Positions 8,134 through 16,750 of a DNA stretch of 38,942 nucleotides are shown in pieces. The stretch is from the NCBI GenBank assembly GCA_000431515.1, contig HF991362.1, positions 7,115 to 46,056 on the forward strand. The letters run 5' to 3'. Made by a program: the position numbers and the translations under genes. The DNA comes from Clostridium sp. CAG:632 (GTDB taxonomy: Bacteria; Bacillota; Clostridia; Lachnospirales; Lachnospiraceae). Each line of letters begins with the position of its first letter. Position 1 is the stretch's first letter. The notes beneath the pieces are model-generated. The model did not search any database. It saw only the letters and a list, made by a program, of their open reading frames with translations, and was not told where the DNA came from.

Positions 8134-8847
8134 TTACACCTGTTCTGCCCAGTAATTCAGATACCTTTTCCGCAGCTCCTTCTCATAGGATACACCGATT
8201 GGGATAACATCGGAGTTTTCCATCCGGATCTGCTCCTTTTCCACAACCTTTACATAATCCAGATTCACAATATACGCCTCATGACAGCGTACAAACACTT
8301 CCTCCAGCTGCCCCTGCAGCTTTCGCAATGAACTGTAATAGGAATATTCCTTCTCCTTCGTATGGATCTGCAGCTTCCGCTGTACCCGCTCAATATAAAA
8401 AATCTCATTCTGGGAAATAATAACCCTGCTGCCCTGATTAAAAATCTCCAGCACTGCATTTTTCTTTCGTTTCTGGATCAGCACCTCTGCCTTCCTCACT
8501 GCTCTCGGAAGCATCAGGTCCATGTTGGCCTTCAGTACGAAATAGCAATGCTTCGTTTCATAAACTTCCGGTGCAAATTCCAGAATATTCGTCAGATAAA
8601 TGATCTGGCTCTCCGGCTGCAGCTCATTGATCGCCGTACTTAAAGTAATTCCGTTATAATCTCTGCCGTCAAACTCAATATCCATAATAAAAAGGTCACA
8701 CTCGAGTGTCTGTCCTTCAATCTGCTTTAGCAACTCCTCCGGCTGACAGGTCGTTACATCCTTCTCTTCTGCCAGCTTCTGATCCAGAATTACCCTTTTC
8801 GATCTTACGATTTCTTCTTCATTATCATCACATATTATAATCTTCAT
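8134..8847 (-). CDS. LytTR-family response regulator
   Basis: A 237-residue protein. The start at 8847 (MKIIICDDNEEE) is preferred over an upstream ATG because AAGGAG lies 10 bases before it and the receiver fold begins there. The receiver domain has acidic D7/D8, phosphoacceptor D56 in LFIMDIEF, T86 and K106. The C-terminal LytTR DNA-binding domain (about 125-235) includes FYIERVQRKLQIHT and FVRCHEAYIVNLDYV. This is the AgrA-type architecture. It sits between two genes for paralogous degenerate sensors, with 14 bases after one and 2 before the other. It is probably phosphorylated by the histidine kinase encoded first in the operon. Confidence 0.92.
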   Translation of the reverse strand: MKIIICDDNEEEIVRSKRVILDQKLAEEKDVTTCQPEELLKQIEGQTLECDLFIMDIEFDGRDYNGITLSTAINELQPESQIIYLTNILEFAPEVYETKHCYFVLKANMDLMLPRAVRKAEVLIQKRKKNAVLEIFNQGSRVIISQNEIFYIERVQRKLQIHTKEKEYSYYSSLRKLQGQLEEVFVRCHEAYIVNLDYVKVVEKEQIRMENSDVIPIGVSYEKELRKRYLNYWAEQV

Positions 8848-8861
8848 CTTCCGGTATCTCC

Positions 8862-10187
8862 TTATTCTCGCGGCAGGAAGATACATACACAGCCTTCTTC
8901 TTCCTGATTCTCCACTTCTATAATTCCTTTATGACTCTCCACAATCTTCTGCAGAAGCTTCAGATTCTTCCGATATTCTTTCGGCACTCCCGGCAGGTAG
9001 AATTTATGGTGCCGTTTATAAGAATCCCATGCCACTTTGCACCCTTCCAGCTTTAACATAAGCATTCCGTTCCGGCTTCTTAAATTCACTGCCATCCATC
9101 GCCGGTCTCTCGCAAGGATACAGTGCTCATATACAAACTGCAGCGCACAGTCCAGCATAGAGGCCAGATCCTCTTCCCGTACGGTCAGATTGGACATCGG
9201 TTCTATGGTAGCATCAAAAACCACTGCATCCTCTCCGGCTCGTTTATAATACTGATATAGAATGGAATCAATCGTCAGATTCCCGCTTAACGGGATCATG
9301 ACCAGCTCTTCACCCAGTGCATTCAGATCCTGTGCATAATGCTTCATCTGTTCCTTGCTTTCTATACCGTCTATCTGCACTTCCCGGTACAATTCCTGTC
9401 TCACATTCCGGAGCTCCCGGTTCTCCTGTGCGACCTTCTTATAGTATGCATACTTTCCTGCTATGATCTCATTCAGGGCAAGCTTATCCCGCTCCAGCCG
9501 CCGGATTTCCATCCGGTTATAGAGAAATGCCAGCAGATTCACCATCAAAAACTGTATAACGATCAGATAACTCCAGTACCAGACGGTCGTTACCTTCGAT
9601 GCGTCATACTGCTTTGCATAATGCAGTACCAGCGCCTGACTGCCTGTATAGATGCAGATGAATCCGATAATATACGTCCATGCACATAATTTATAAATCG
9701 ACTCTTTTCTCGGAGATACCTCTGTCCGGAAGATTTTCCGGAAAATCGGACTGATGAGCACCGTTGCCACCAGCATGATGCATACGATCAGCATACCATC
9801 CTTCACGGCAACCGCCTGCCCGGTCTTGATCCGCTGCATGGCCTCCTTCATTCCCGGAATCAGCAGATACCCACCGATTGATACCGCATTGATAACATTG
9901 ATATTAATATAATGCACCAGCGTATTCTTCCAGAGACTTCCCCCGAAAAACACACCAAGCATTGCGATCTCACCGTATAATTCTACGATAACTGCCAGAA
10001 AATTCCCCCATACGCCCTGCGGCCGCAGTATATAAACCAGCACAAACATCAGATTAATTCCCAGAAACCATGTCAGAATATGAATCTTTTTTCTCTTAAA
10101 CGGAAATAAAATCAGACCACTCAGACATTCCATAGTTGCAGTTGCCACAATTGTATATGCATTTGTCCAATCAATCTGTATGTCCAT
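8862..10187 (-). CDS. Multi-pass membrane protein with degenerate GHKL domain (copy 1)
   Basis: A 441-residue paralogue of the 6833-8131 product. Both begin with a shared pattern (IQxDWxNxYT, then FPFKRKxIHIL, FFGGSLWKN-type segment and IGGxLxIPG). About six membrane segments are followed by a coiled coil (RMEIRRLERDKLALNEI) and a GHKL-derived domain. The H-box histidine is absent. The N-box position reads CALQFVYEH and the G-box position YRKNL, so it should not bind ATP in the normal way. The last helix (LLQKIVESHKG) is still kinase-like. It follows an intact small histidine kinase gene by 35 bases. It may act as a membrane sensor or adaptor for that kinase. Confidence 0.8.
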   Translation of the reverse strand: MDIQIDWTNAYTIVATATMECLSGLILFPFKRKKIHILTWFLGINLMFVLVYILRPQGVWGNFLAVIVELYGEIAMLGVFFGGSLWKNTLVHYININVINAVSIGGYLLIPGMKEAMQRIKTGQAVAVKDGMLIVCIMLVATVLISPIFRKIFRTEVSPRKESIYKLCAWTYIIGFICIYTGSQALVLHYAKQYDASKVTTVWYWSYLIVIQFLMVNLLAFLYNRMEIRRLERDKLALNEIIAGKYAYYKKVAQENRELRNVRQELYREVQIDGIESKEQMKHYAQDLNALGEELVMIPLSGNLTIDSILYQYYKRAGEDAVVFDATIEPMSNLTVREEDLASMLDCALQFVYEHCILARDRRWMAVNLRSRNGMLMLKLEGCKVAWDSYKRHHKFYLPGVPKEYRKNLKLLQKIVESHKGIIEVENQEEEGCVCIFLPRE

Positions 10188-10222
10188 CTCTATATTCTCC
10201 TCTTCTGTATCCCATATATCCG

Positions 10223-10972
10223 CTACTCTGTCCTCTTCGATCCGTATCCGCAGGTTTCCTGATTCGGCATTCCATAACCTCGGATTTCCGGCAGCCGGAT
10301 CTCTGTCAGAAACTCTGTTCCCAGATCCTGCATCTGAATCGTTCCTTCATATGCCTCCACAATCTCCCGGATGATTGATACACCGAACCCATGAGATACC
10401 TGATCCGGCTTCGTCGTCTGCATCCGATCCACATCCGGCCTGATTGCAACAGATTTCGTATTCCGAACCTGAATATGCAGTGTTTCTGCTTCCATCCACA
10501 GTCGCAGGGATGTCCTGCTTCCCTCTCCGGCTATAACTCCTGCTTCTCTTGCATTATCCAACAGATTCGCAAACAGACTGACAATCTCCCGCTCCTTAAG
10601 CTTCAGCTCCGGCAGCTCCCCGCTCTCTATCTGTAGCTGCTGTCCGGCCGCCTGTGCTTCCTCCTGCTTCCCGGTCAGTAATGCATCCAACAGCCGATTA
10701 CTCGTATAGGATATGATCACTGACCCGGATTCGTTCATTCTGTCCTGCACCTGCATATGTTTCCGCAGATCATGTTTCACCTTCCGCAGTCCCTGATTCA
10801 CTTCTACCAGCGTATCATAATACTCCTCCTCTGCGTGCATCCGCAGCTGTGCCTCTGATTGCTGCTTCTCCAAGGCTTTACGTTTCCTCACCAACAAAAC
10901 CTGTATAGCACAGAGGATTATTAGTGTTATTAGAACAATAAGGAGCAGAACTCCTATCTGCCACTTCTCCAT
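10223..10972 (-). CDS. Minimal AgrC-type sensor histidine kinase
   Basis: A 249-residue protein starting at 10972 (AGGAG 10 bases upstream; an earlier ATG at 10996 has a poorer site). One membrane helix (about 7-27) and a short coiled coil are followed by the H-box VKHDLRKHM with H67 as phosphoacceptor. The N-box is NLLDNAREA (137-145), NTK lies at 171-173, and the G-box is HGFGVSIIREIVEAYEG. All catalytic motifs of the HPK10 group are present. There is no extracellular or multi-pass sensing domain, which is unusual because AgrC-like kinases normally carry six or seven helices. The two following genes encode such membrane domains joined to dead kinase domains. Confidence 0.88.
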   Translation of the reverse strand: MEKWQIGVLLLIVLITLIILCAIQVLLVRKRKALEKQQSEAQLRMHAEEEYYDTLVEVNQGLRKVKHDLRKHMQVQDRMNESGSVIISYTSNRLLDALLTGKQEEAQAAGQQLQIESGELPELKLKEREIVSLFANLLDNAREAGVIAGEGSRTSLRLWMEAETLHIQVRNTKSVAIRPDVDRMQTTKPDQVSHGFGVSIIREIVEAYEGTIQMQDLGTEFLTEIRLPEIRGYGMPNQETCGYGSKRTE

Positions 10973-11027
10973 CCGTCCCTCACTCCTGCTTATCATTTTC
11001 TCTGATATGTCTCTCGGTCATAGTCAA

Positions 11028-11055
11028 ATTATAACGTAAGATGAAAATGGAGCAA
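11028..11055 (-). promoter_or_regulatory. Promoter of the histidine kinase/LytTR operon
   Basis: A perfect TATAAT on the minus strand (11028-11033) has a weak TTGCTC (11050-11055) 16 bases upstream. The -35 lies within the hairpin that terminates the yajC operon. Confidence 0.5.
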
Positions 11056-11073
11056 ACTTTCGTTTACTCCATT
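11046..11073 (-). terminator. Terminator-like hairpin after yajC
   Basis: AATGGAG/CTCCATT (11046-11052 with 11067-11073) continues inward as AAAC/GTTT after a C-A mismatch, with a GAAA-type loop on the minus strand. It is followed by TTTTCATCTT. It lies 26 bases past the yajC stop. Confidence 0.6.
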
Positions 11074-11098
11074 CTATACTTCCCCGTGGAATTCTCTA

Positions 11099-11503
11099 TT
11101 AGTCTTCCTTCTTCTTACCGAATAAAGACTTCTTTTCCTTCTTCTCATCAGCAGCTTCCTCTGTCTCGGCTGTTGCTTCTTCCGGCTTGTCAATCTGTGC
11201 AATCGCTGCCTTATTCATTGGGATACGGCAGTTCTTGTTATTACCAAACTCAACAATAACCGTATCATCTACTACATCCAGAACCACACCATAGAATCCG
11301 CTGGTTGTCATGATACTGACACCCGGTCTCAGTTCTGCAATCATCTGCTCCTGTTCCTTCTGCTGCTTCTTCTGCGGGCGGATTAAAAGGAAATAGAAAA
11401 TAACCACCATCAAAACGATCCAAATGATGCTTCCCCATCCTGCTAATCCTGCTCCGGTCTGTCCATTTGCACCGGCAGTTGCTTCCAATAACGTATAAAA
11501 CAT
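11099..11503 (-). CDS. yajC: Preprotein translocase accessory subunit YajC
   Basis: A 134-residue protein. One membrane helix (about 24-42) ends in the family motif FYFLLIRPQKKQQKEQ. A small cytoplasmic domain follows (MIAELRPGVSIMTTSGFYGVV), then an acidic and basic tail ending in KKSLFGKKKED. YajC binds SecDF and supports Sec-dependent export at the membrane. It is slightly longer than E. coli YajC because of the charged tail. It is 14 bases after tgt, the common tgt-yajC order. The start has GGAGG 7 bases upstream. Confidence 0.95.
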   Translation of the reverse strand: MFYTLLEATAGANGQTGAGLAGWGSIIWIVLMVVIFYFLLIRPQKKQQKEQEQMIAELRPGVSIMTTSGFYGVVLDVVDDTVIVEFGNNKNCRIPMNKAAIAQIDKPEEATAETEEAADEKKEKKSLFGKKKED

Positions 11504-11517
11504 TTCATGTCCTCCAT

Positions 11518-12648
11518 TTATTCGTGATTTTCGAATCCGGCAAGCTTCGCCTGCTTGTACTCCTGATAGCAGCCTTTTTCGATTGCCTCTCGAATCTCTT
11601 CCATCATCTTATTATAAAAATACAAATTATGCAAGACGCAAAGTCGATAACCTAACATTTCTTTCGCCTTCAGCAGGTGGCGGATATAAGCTCTGCTATA
11701 GGTTCTGCATGCCGGGCACTGGCATCCCTCCTCAATCGGGCGGCTGTCCAGTTCAAACTTTGCATTCAGCAGATTGATTTTTCCATGATTGGTATACAGA
11801 TGCCCATGTCTGCCATTCCGGGTCGGATATACGCAATCAAAGAAATCCACGCCACGGTCAACTGCCTCCAGTATGTTTGCCGGGGTTCCGACTCCCATCA
11901 GATAAGTCGGCTTATTCTCCGGCAAATGCGGAACCGTCACATCCAGAATATGGTACATCTCCTCATGACTCTCGCCAACCGCCAGTCCGCCAATCGCATA
12001 TCCATCCAGATCCAGCTCGGAAATTGTATCTGCATGTACGATCCGGATATCATCAAAAATCGCACCCTGATTAATTCCGAACAACATCTGATTCGGATTG
12101 ATCGTATCCGGCAGACTGTTTAATCTTGCCATCTCGTTTTTGCATCTTTGTAACCATCTGGTCGTTCTTGCCACAGACTGCTCTACATATTTTCGTTCCG
12201 CCACGCTGGACGGGCATTCATCAAACGCCATTGCGATCGTGGATGCCAGATTGGACTGGATCTGCATGCTTTCCTCCGGTCCCATGAATATCTTCCTGCC
12301 ATCTACATGGGAATGAAAATAGACACCTTCCTCCTTGATCTTTCGAAGGCCTGCCAGAGAAAACACCTGAAATCCGCCGGAATCGGTCAGGATTGGCTTA
12401 TCCCACACCATAAACTTATGCAGGCCGCCCAGCTTCCGAATCACTTCATCTCCCGGTCTCACATGAAGATGATAGGTGTTGGACAGCTCGATCTGGGTTC
12501 CGATTGTCTGCAGATCCTCGGTTGATACGGCGCCCTTAATCGCAGCTACGGTTCCTACATTCATAAATACCGGTGTTTGTACCGTACCATGCACAGTCTC
12601 CAGCACCGCCCGTTTTGCTTTTCCATCTTTTGCTATAATCTTATACAT
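11518..12648 (-). CDS. tgt: tRNA-guanine transglycosylase (queuine/preQ1)
   Basis: A 376-residue enzyme of normal length. It exchanges guanine at position 34 of GUN-anticodon tRNAs for preQ1, the queuosine precursor. Visible are the substrate-pocket D89 in LTDSGGFQVFS, the catalytic D271 in FFDCVYPTRNGRHGH, and the zinc site CQCPAC (C309, C311, C314) with H340. The start overlaps the end of hflX by 8 bases, so the two are translationally coupled. Confidence 0.97.
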   Translation of the reverse strand: MYKIIAKDGKAKRAVLETVHGTVQTPVFMNVGTVAAIKGAVSTEDLQTIGTQIELSNTYHLHVRPGDEVIRKLGGLHKFMVWDKPILTDSGGFQVFSLAGLRKIKEEGVYFHSHVDGRKIFMGPEESMQIQSNLASTIAMAFDECPSSVAERKYVEQSVARTTRWLQRCKNEMARLNSLPDTINPNQMLFGINQGAIFDDIRIVHADTISELDLDGYAIGGLAVGESHEEMYHILDVTVPHLPENKPTYLMGVGTPANILEAVDRGVDFFDCVYPTRNGRHGHLYTNHGKINLLNAKFELDSRPIEEGCQCPACRTYSRAYIRHLLKAKEMLGYRLCVLHNLYFYNKMMEEIREAIEKGCYQEYKQAKLAGFENHE

Positions 12649-13882
12649 AATTACCTCTTTTATCTACATATGCCCGGATCAGGATTCCATCCTCCCGGTA
12701 CACTTCCTCTATAACCTGTCCGCTCTGCCTTACCCGTGCAATCTTCGCCGCATCCCGGTACGGATACACATGTTCAAAATATATCCGATTCTCACGGATC
12801 ATCCGGCTGATCCCCTGCAGCAGTTCCTGCAGACCGTCACCGGTTCTCGCCGATATCCGGTATACTTCATCTGCCCTGAAATCCTTCAAAACCTCTGGCA
12901 CATTCTCCCGATCTGTCTTGTTAAACGCAGTCAGTATCGGCCGTCCTTCGATCTCCAGATCCCGCAGAGTCGCATATACCGTATGCATCTGAATATCCAT
13001 CTGCGGATTGGATGCATCTACTACATGCAGAATATAATCGGAATATTTCGCTTCTTCCAACGTAGAACGGAATGCCTGGATCAGATGATGCGGCAGCTTC
13101 CGAATAAATCCAACCGTATCCGTCAGCAATATCTTCTGCCCGTCCGGCAGCTCCAGACTCCGCGTTGTAGGATCCAGTGTTGCAAACAGCTTATCCTCGG
13201 ATAACACTTCGGAATTCGTTAATGTATTTAACAATGTGGACTTTCCTGCATTGGTATACCCCACAATACAAACGACCGGAATCCCATTGCCCAGCCGCTG
13301 CTTCCGCTGTGTTGCCCGGTTCATCTTCACCTGCTCCAGATCCGCCTTCAATCTGGAAATCCGCTCCCGGATCACACGCCGGTCAATCTCCAGCTGTTTC
13401 TCTCCGGGACCTCTGGTACCGATTCCACCGCCCTGTCTGGACAGGATCCCGCCCATACCGATCAGGTGTGTCGATCGATATCGCAGCTGTGCCAGCTCTA
13501 CCTGGATCTTTCCTTCTCTGGTCGATGCCCTCGCTGCAAAAATATCCAGAATCACCATTGTCCGATCCAGGATCTTTACCTCCAGCTCTCGTTCCAGATT
13601 ATTCATCTGCGAAGGTGTCAGCTCATCATCACATACGATTCCATCTGCATCCATCATTATCAGATACTGTTTCAGCTCTGCCACCTTACCGGAGCCAATA
13701 TAAGTTGCAATATCAAAGCCGGCACGATTCTGTATAAACTGTCCGACCGGCAGCCCGCCTGCCGTCTGCACCAGTTCTGCCAGCTCTGTCAGAGAATCCT
13801 GTGTCGTCACTTCATCTCCGACTGCAACGCCCACCAGAACCAATCGTTCTGCCCGCTCTTCTAATTCATATAACTCTGTCAT
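12641..13882 (-). CDS. hflX: Ribosome-associated GTPase HflX
   Basis: A 413-residue protein starting at 13882, where AGGAG lies 7 bases upstream; the longer ATG-initiated reading at 13933 runs back into the previous gene. The N-terminal HflX domain contains YIGSGKVAEL (61-70) and the glycine-rich linker GGGIGTRGPGE (151-161). The P-loop is GYTNAGKST (208-216), followed by DTVGFIRKLPHHL and NKTD. HflX binds the 50S subunit and splits stalled or stress-inactivated ribosomes. It is placed between a TPR gene and tgt in one operon. Confidence 0.95.
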   Translation of the reverse strand: MTELYELEERAERLVLVGVAVGDEVTTQDSLTELAELVQTAGGLPVGQFIQNRAGFDIATYIGSGKVAELKQYLIMMDADGIVCDDELTPSQMNNLERELEVKILDRTMVILDIFAARASTREGKIQVELAQLRYRSTHLIGMGGILSRQGGGIGTRGPGEKQLEIDRRVIRERISRLKADLEQVKMNRATQRKQRLGNGIPVVCIVGYTNAGKSTLLNTLTNSEVLSEDKLFATLDPTTRSLELPDGQKILLTDTVGFIRKLPHHLIQAFRSTLEEAKYSDYILHVVDASNPQMDIQMHTVYATLRDLEIEGRPILTAFNKTDRENVPEVLKDFRADEVYRISARTGDGLQELLQGISRMIRENRIYFEHVYPYRDAAKIARVRQSGQVIEEVYREDGILIRAYVDKRGNYV

Positions 13883-13895
13883 AAACACTCCTGCC

Positions 13896-14717
13896 TTATG
13901 ATTCGAGACGCTGCCTGGTATACAGGAAGTCATACTCCTTCTGCACCAGATCTGTAACTGTATAATTCATCCTGTATTCACAAATCAGTTCATATGCCTT
14001 GTCATAGTCATGCTGTGACTCATAATACAGTATCTCAATGTATCGCAGCTGCTCAATGCAGCTCTTATCCGACGAGTGCAGCCCCTGTTCCAAATACTGA
14101 TGGCAGGTGCTATACCGTCCTTGCTGGAAATAATAATCCGCCAGTTGTGCACAGGCATATGAACTTTCCGGTTCATAATCTACATAAGTAGTCAGATATG
14201 CCACCTGTTCATCCGTTCTTCCAAGCTTGGTTGCACACATCCCCGCATATAAGGCACATTCCGTGTGTCCGGCCTCAATCGCCGCCTGAAATGCCGGCAA
14301 TGCGGCATCATAGTTTCCTTCTTTCATCTCAATGAATCCCCGTGACATCTTCTTCTGAAGATTCAGATATTCAATCTGTTCTTCCTCCGTTTCCAACAGA
14401 ATATCATACTGTTCAATTGCTTCCGCATACTGCTCTGTCAGAAAATAAGAATCTGCCAGATATAATCTGGTATCCCGGTCCACCGGCTGTGCAAACTGAA
14501 CTTCTTTACTTAATGAGGTCTGAAAATTCGATATGGCTTCTGAATAATTTCCTTCATTATATGCAGCAATCCCCTGATCCCGGTATTCATTCTTATCCTG
14601 CATATTCGTATAGATTCTGACTCCATATGAAATCAGAAATCCAAGTGCTCCCATCAGAAGTACTGCTGTCAATGCCTGAATCACACTCTTCTTCCGTGAC
14701 TTCTTTTTATGTTCCAT
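13896..14717 (-). CDS. Membrane-anchored TPR-repeat protein
   Basis: A 273-residue protein starting at 14717 (GGGAGGAC site 5-6 bases upstream). A basic N-terminus (MEHKKKSRKKS) is followed by one membrane helix (about 14-34). At least five tetratricopeptide-like repeats follow, for example YRDQGIAAYNEGNYSEAISNF, then LYLADSYFLTEQYAEAIEQY and CAQLADYYFQQGRYSTCHQY. The orientation suggests the repeats face outside, but topology is inferred. It would act as a protein-interaction platform; the partner is unknown. It lies 13 bases before hflX and 35 bases after proC, in the same operon. Confidence 0.85.
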   Translation of the reverse strand: MEHKKKSRKKSVIQALTAVLLMGALGFLISYGVRIYTNMQDKNEYRDQGIAAYNEGNYSEAISNFQTSLSKEVQFAQPVDRDTRLYLADSYFLTEQYAEAIEQYDILLETEEEQIEYLNLQKKMSRGFIEMKEGNYDAALPAFQAAIEAGHTECALYAGMCATKLGRTDEQVAYLTTYVDYEPESSYACAQLADYYFQQGRYSTCHQYLEQGLHSSDKSCIEQLRYIEILYYESQHDYDKAYELICEYRMNYTVTDLVQKEYDFLYTRQRLES

Positions 14718-14752
14718 AATGTCCTCCCGAACAACTTCTGATTCCGAATTCT

Positions 14753-15535
14753 TTACCGATTCATGACTGCATCGATTGAATCGATACATGCTGCCCGCAA
14801 TCCGGCATGCTCCAGTGCATCCACACCACGGATGGTCGTGCCATTCGGTGAGCAGACCGCATCCTTTAATACACCCGGATGCTCTCCGGTCACCTGCTGA
14901 AGCTTCGCACTGCCAAGCATCGTCTGTGAGATCAATTTATAAGCGGTTGCCCGCGATATGCCATACTTAACCGCCGCATCTGCATAGGCCTCCAGAATCA
15001 GATCCATGAATGCCGGTCCACAGCCGGAAACAGCTCCGCCGATGCCCATTAATCCGGTCGGCAGCTCCTCTGTAAGCCCCAACGCCGAAAAAAGATCCAG
15101 CACCAGTTCCCGTTCTCCTGCAGACAGCGTATTCTTCTCTTCAAAAAGGATCACACCTTCGCCCACCATTGCCGGTGTGTTCGGCATAATGCACTGAATC
15201 CGTACATCCGCTCCCAGAAGCTTCTCATAGTTCGCAAAAGTCCAGCCTGCTGCGATCGAGATCAGTGCCTTTCCTTTCATATATGCACCGGCATCCGCCA
15301 GTACACCTTCAATCTGATATGGCTTACAGGCCATGATCAGGATATCTGAATTCACTACCAGTTCAATCAGATCATGAATCGGAACAAATCCGATCCTCTC
15401 TGCGTTCTCCAGCAATTTATCCTTATGCGGCGCATATGCCAGCACCTGGTCCTTTTCTACCTTACCGGCCTGAAAGAAACCTGCCGCAATTGCCTGTGCC
15501 ATGTTTCCCATTCCTATAAAACCGATTCTGCTCAT
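14753..15535 (-). CDS. proC: Pyrroline-5-carboxylate reductase
   Basis: A 260-residue NAD(P)H-dependent enzyme for the last step of proline synthesis. The Rossmann motif GFIGMGNMAQAI is at 5-16 and SIAAGW lies near 93. The C-terminal signature region is SGCGPAFMDLILEAYADAAVKYG followed by AVCSPNGTTIRGVDALE. The length is normal. The start has AAGGAGG 7 bases upstream and a sigma-A promoter precedes it. It heads the proC-TPR-hflX-tgt-yajC operon, and no other proline gene is nearby. Confidence 0.96.
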   Translation of the reverse strand: MSRIGFIGMGNMAQAIAAGFFQAGKVEKDQVLAYAPHKDKLLENAERIGFVPIHDLIELVVNSDILIMACKPYQIEGVLADAGAYMKGKALISIAAGWTFANYEKLLGADVRIQCIMPNTPAMVGEGVILFEEKNTLSAGERELVLDLFSALGLTEELPTGLMGIGGAVSGCGPAFMDLILEAYADAAVKYGISRATAYKLISQTMLGSAKLQQVTGEHPGVLKDAVCSPNGTTIRGVDALEHAGLRAACIDSIDAVMNR

Positions 15536-15597
15536 CCTGCATCCTCCTTCTCATCTGCTATCCACCTGAAAATCTTTCTGAAATGCAATTAGCTTTT

Positions 15598-15625
15598 ATT
15601 ATATTCCATCAAATAAGAAAGTCAA
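15598..15625 (-). promoter_or_regulatory. Sigma-A promoter of the proC operon
   Basis: TTGACT (15620-15625) and a perfect TATAAT (15598-15603) are separated by 16 bases on the minus strand, about 60 bases before the proC start. This probably drives all five genes down to yajC. Confidence 0.75.
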
Positions 15626-15636
15626 GTTTGCAATCA

Positions 15637-16695
15637 TCAGAATTCTTCTTCCATCATTGCATAAATCTCGCTTAACCGCTCTCTGCTTAACTCAGTCTGA
15701 TTCAGGATCGTATACCGATCCGGTCGGGTTCCCTGTGCCTGCTGCCATGCATTCACGAAAATGTCCTCTGTCACCTTCCAGTCGGACGGCTTCACCGGCA
15801 GCTTGTACTCATGCAGGATCCGCTTGATTTTACCGATATTACGATTCTGGAAGATGCAGACCGGAACACTTCCCATTGCCACTGCGATACCATGTGGCAC
15901 ATATACATCATCCGCAAAATTCTCCTCCAGTGAATGACAGAATAAATGCTCCGCTCCACTGCTCGGTCTGGAATTGCCGGCAATCTCCATGGCCAGCCCG
16001 CCCATGACCAGCGCCTGTGTCAGCACCTTGATAAAGCTCTTGCTCTTAATAGATTTCTCTTCATTATAACAAATGGAGTTAAATGCCATCTTAGAAATCA
16101 TATAGGCAAAATCATCGATCTTGCTTCCTGTCACAGCTGCATCCAGTTTCCAGTCATTCAGTGCCGTATATTTACTGATCGTATCACCGACACCCGCCAG
16201 CAGCTGCCCCTCCGGTGCACCCATGATCAGATTAACATCTACTATAATACTATGCGGGATCGTACAGCGAAATGTCTTTCGCTTCAGTCCCTCTGTTCCA
16301 AGCACTGCCACCGGTGACGCCAGGCTGTCATTGCTGAGTGTTGTCGGCAGGCATAAGAATATGGACTTGCTCACAAAAGCCGCATACTTAGCCAGATCCA
16401 GAACCATACCACCACCGAAGCCGATGACCACTGCAATATCATTCATACAGATATATTTCGCCAGATCCACTGCCTGGTCAAAGGATCCGTTCTCCACCAG
16501 ATAGATCTCACTGTATTTAAAATCCGCCCGCAGTTCCTTCAGTGTATCCGGAAACAGCTTCTGCAGATTCTGATCCGTCACGATCACGACCTTCTTGTTG
16601 CCAATTCCCGGCACGCAATCTGACATTACCTCATTGACTCTGGCAAAAATTCCCTCTTCTACTAACAAATGATACGGCAAACGAAAATGATTCAT
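15637..16695 (-). CDS. egsA: Glycerol-1-phosphate dehydrogenase-like enzyme (EgsA/AraM)
   Basis: A 352-residue member of the iron-type alcohol dehydrogenase superfamily. The start at 16695 is preferred to an upstream ATG at 16782 because the family begins there and a GGAAAGGAAG site precedes it. Visible are the cofactor motif GFGGGMVLDLAKYAA (92-106), PTTLSNDSLASP (117-128), and metal ligands D171 in GVGDTISKYTALNDW, H250 in SRPSSGAEH and H269 in VPHGIAV. SRPSSGAEH is typical of the G1P dehydrogenase branch, which makes sn-glycerol-1-phosphate from dihydroxyacetone phosphate. In Bacillus the product feeds heptaprenylglyceryl phosphate. It follows the dihydrouridine synthase gene by 55 bases. 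Confidence 0.8.
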   Translation of the reverse strand: MNHFRLPYHLLVEEGIFARVNEVMSDCVPGIGNKKVVIVTDQNLQKLFPDTLKELRADFKYSEIYLVENGSFDQAVDLAKYICMNDIAVVIGFGGGMVLDLAKYAAFVSKSIFLCLPTTLSNDSLASPVAVLGTEGLKRKTFRCTIPHSIIVDVNLIMGAPEGQLLAGVGDTISKYTALNDWKLDAAVTGSKIDDFAYMISKMAFNSICYNEEKSIKSKSFIKVLTQALVMGGLAMEIAGNSRPSSGAEHLFCHSLEENFADDVYVPHGIAVAMGSVPVCIFQNRNIGKIKRILHEYKLPVKPSDWKVTEDIFVNAWQQAQGTRPDRYTILNQTELSRERLSEIYAMMEEEF

Positions 16696-16750
16696 AGCTC
16701 TCACGCTTCCTTTCCTATCTATCCTGATTCTATTCCGGCATCCATCCTCA

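Noticed and set aside
10997..11098. A second LytTR-like repeat (GAAGTATAG and AAAGTTTGC, about 22 apart) before the kinase operon
   Set aside because: Cores differ, the spacing is off by one, and the repeat overlaps the terminator stem; too weak beside the clean repeat at 6789-6819.
10973..11098. Search for an AgrD-like peptide gene next to the AgrC-like kinase
   Set aside because: No short open frame with a ribosome site and peptide-like sequence was found there, and no AgrB-like protease is in the window.
12476..13204. Long plus-strand open frame of 242 codons
   Set aside because: It is antisense to hflX and tgt, has shadow-type composition and no ribosome site.
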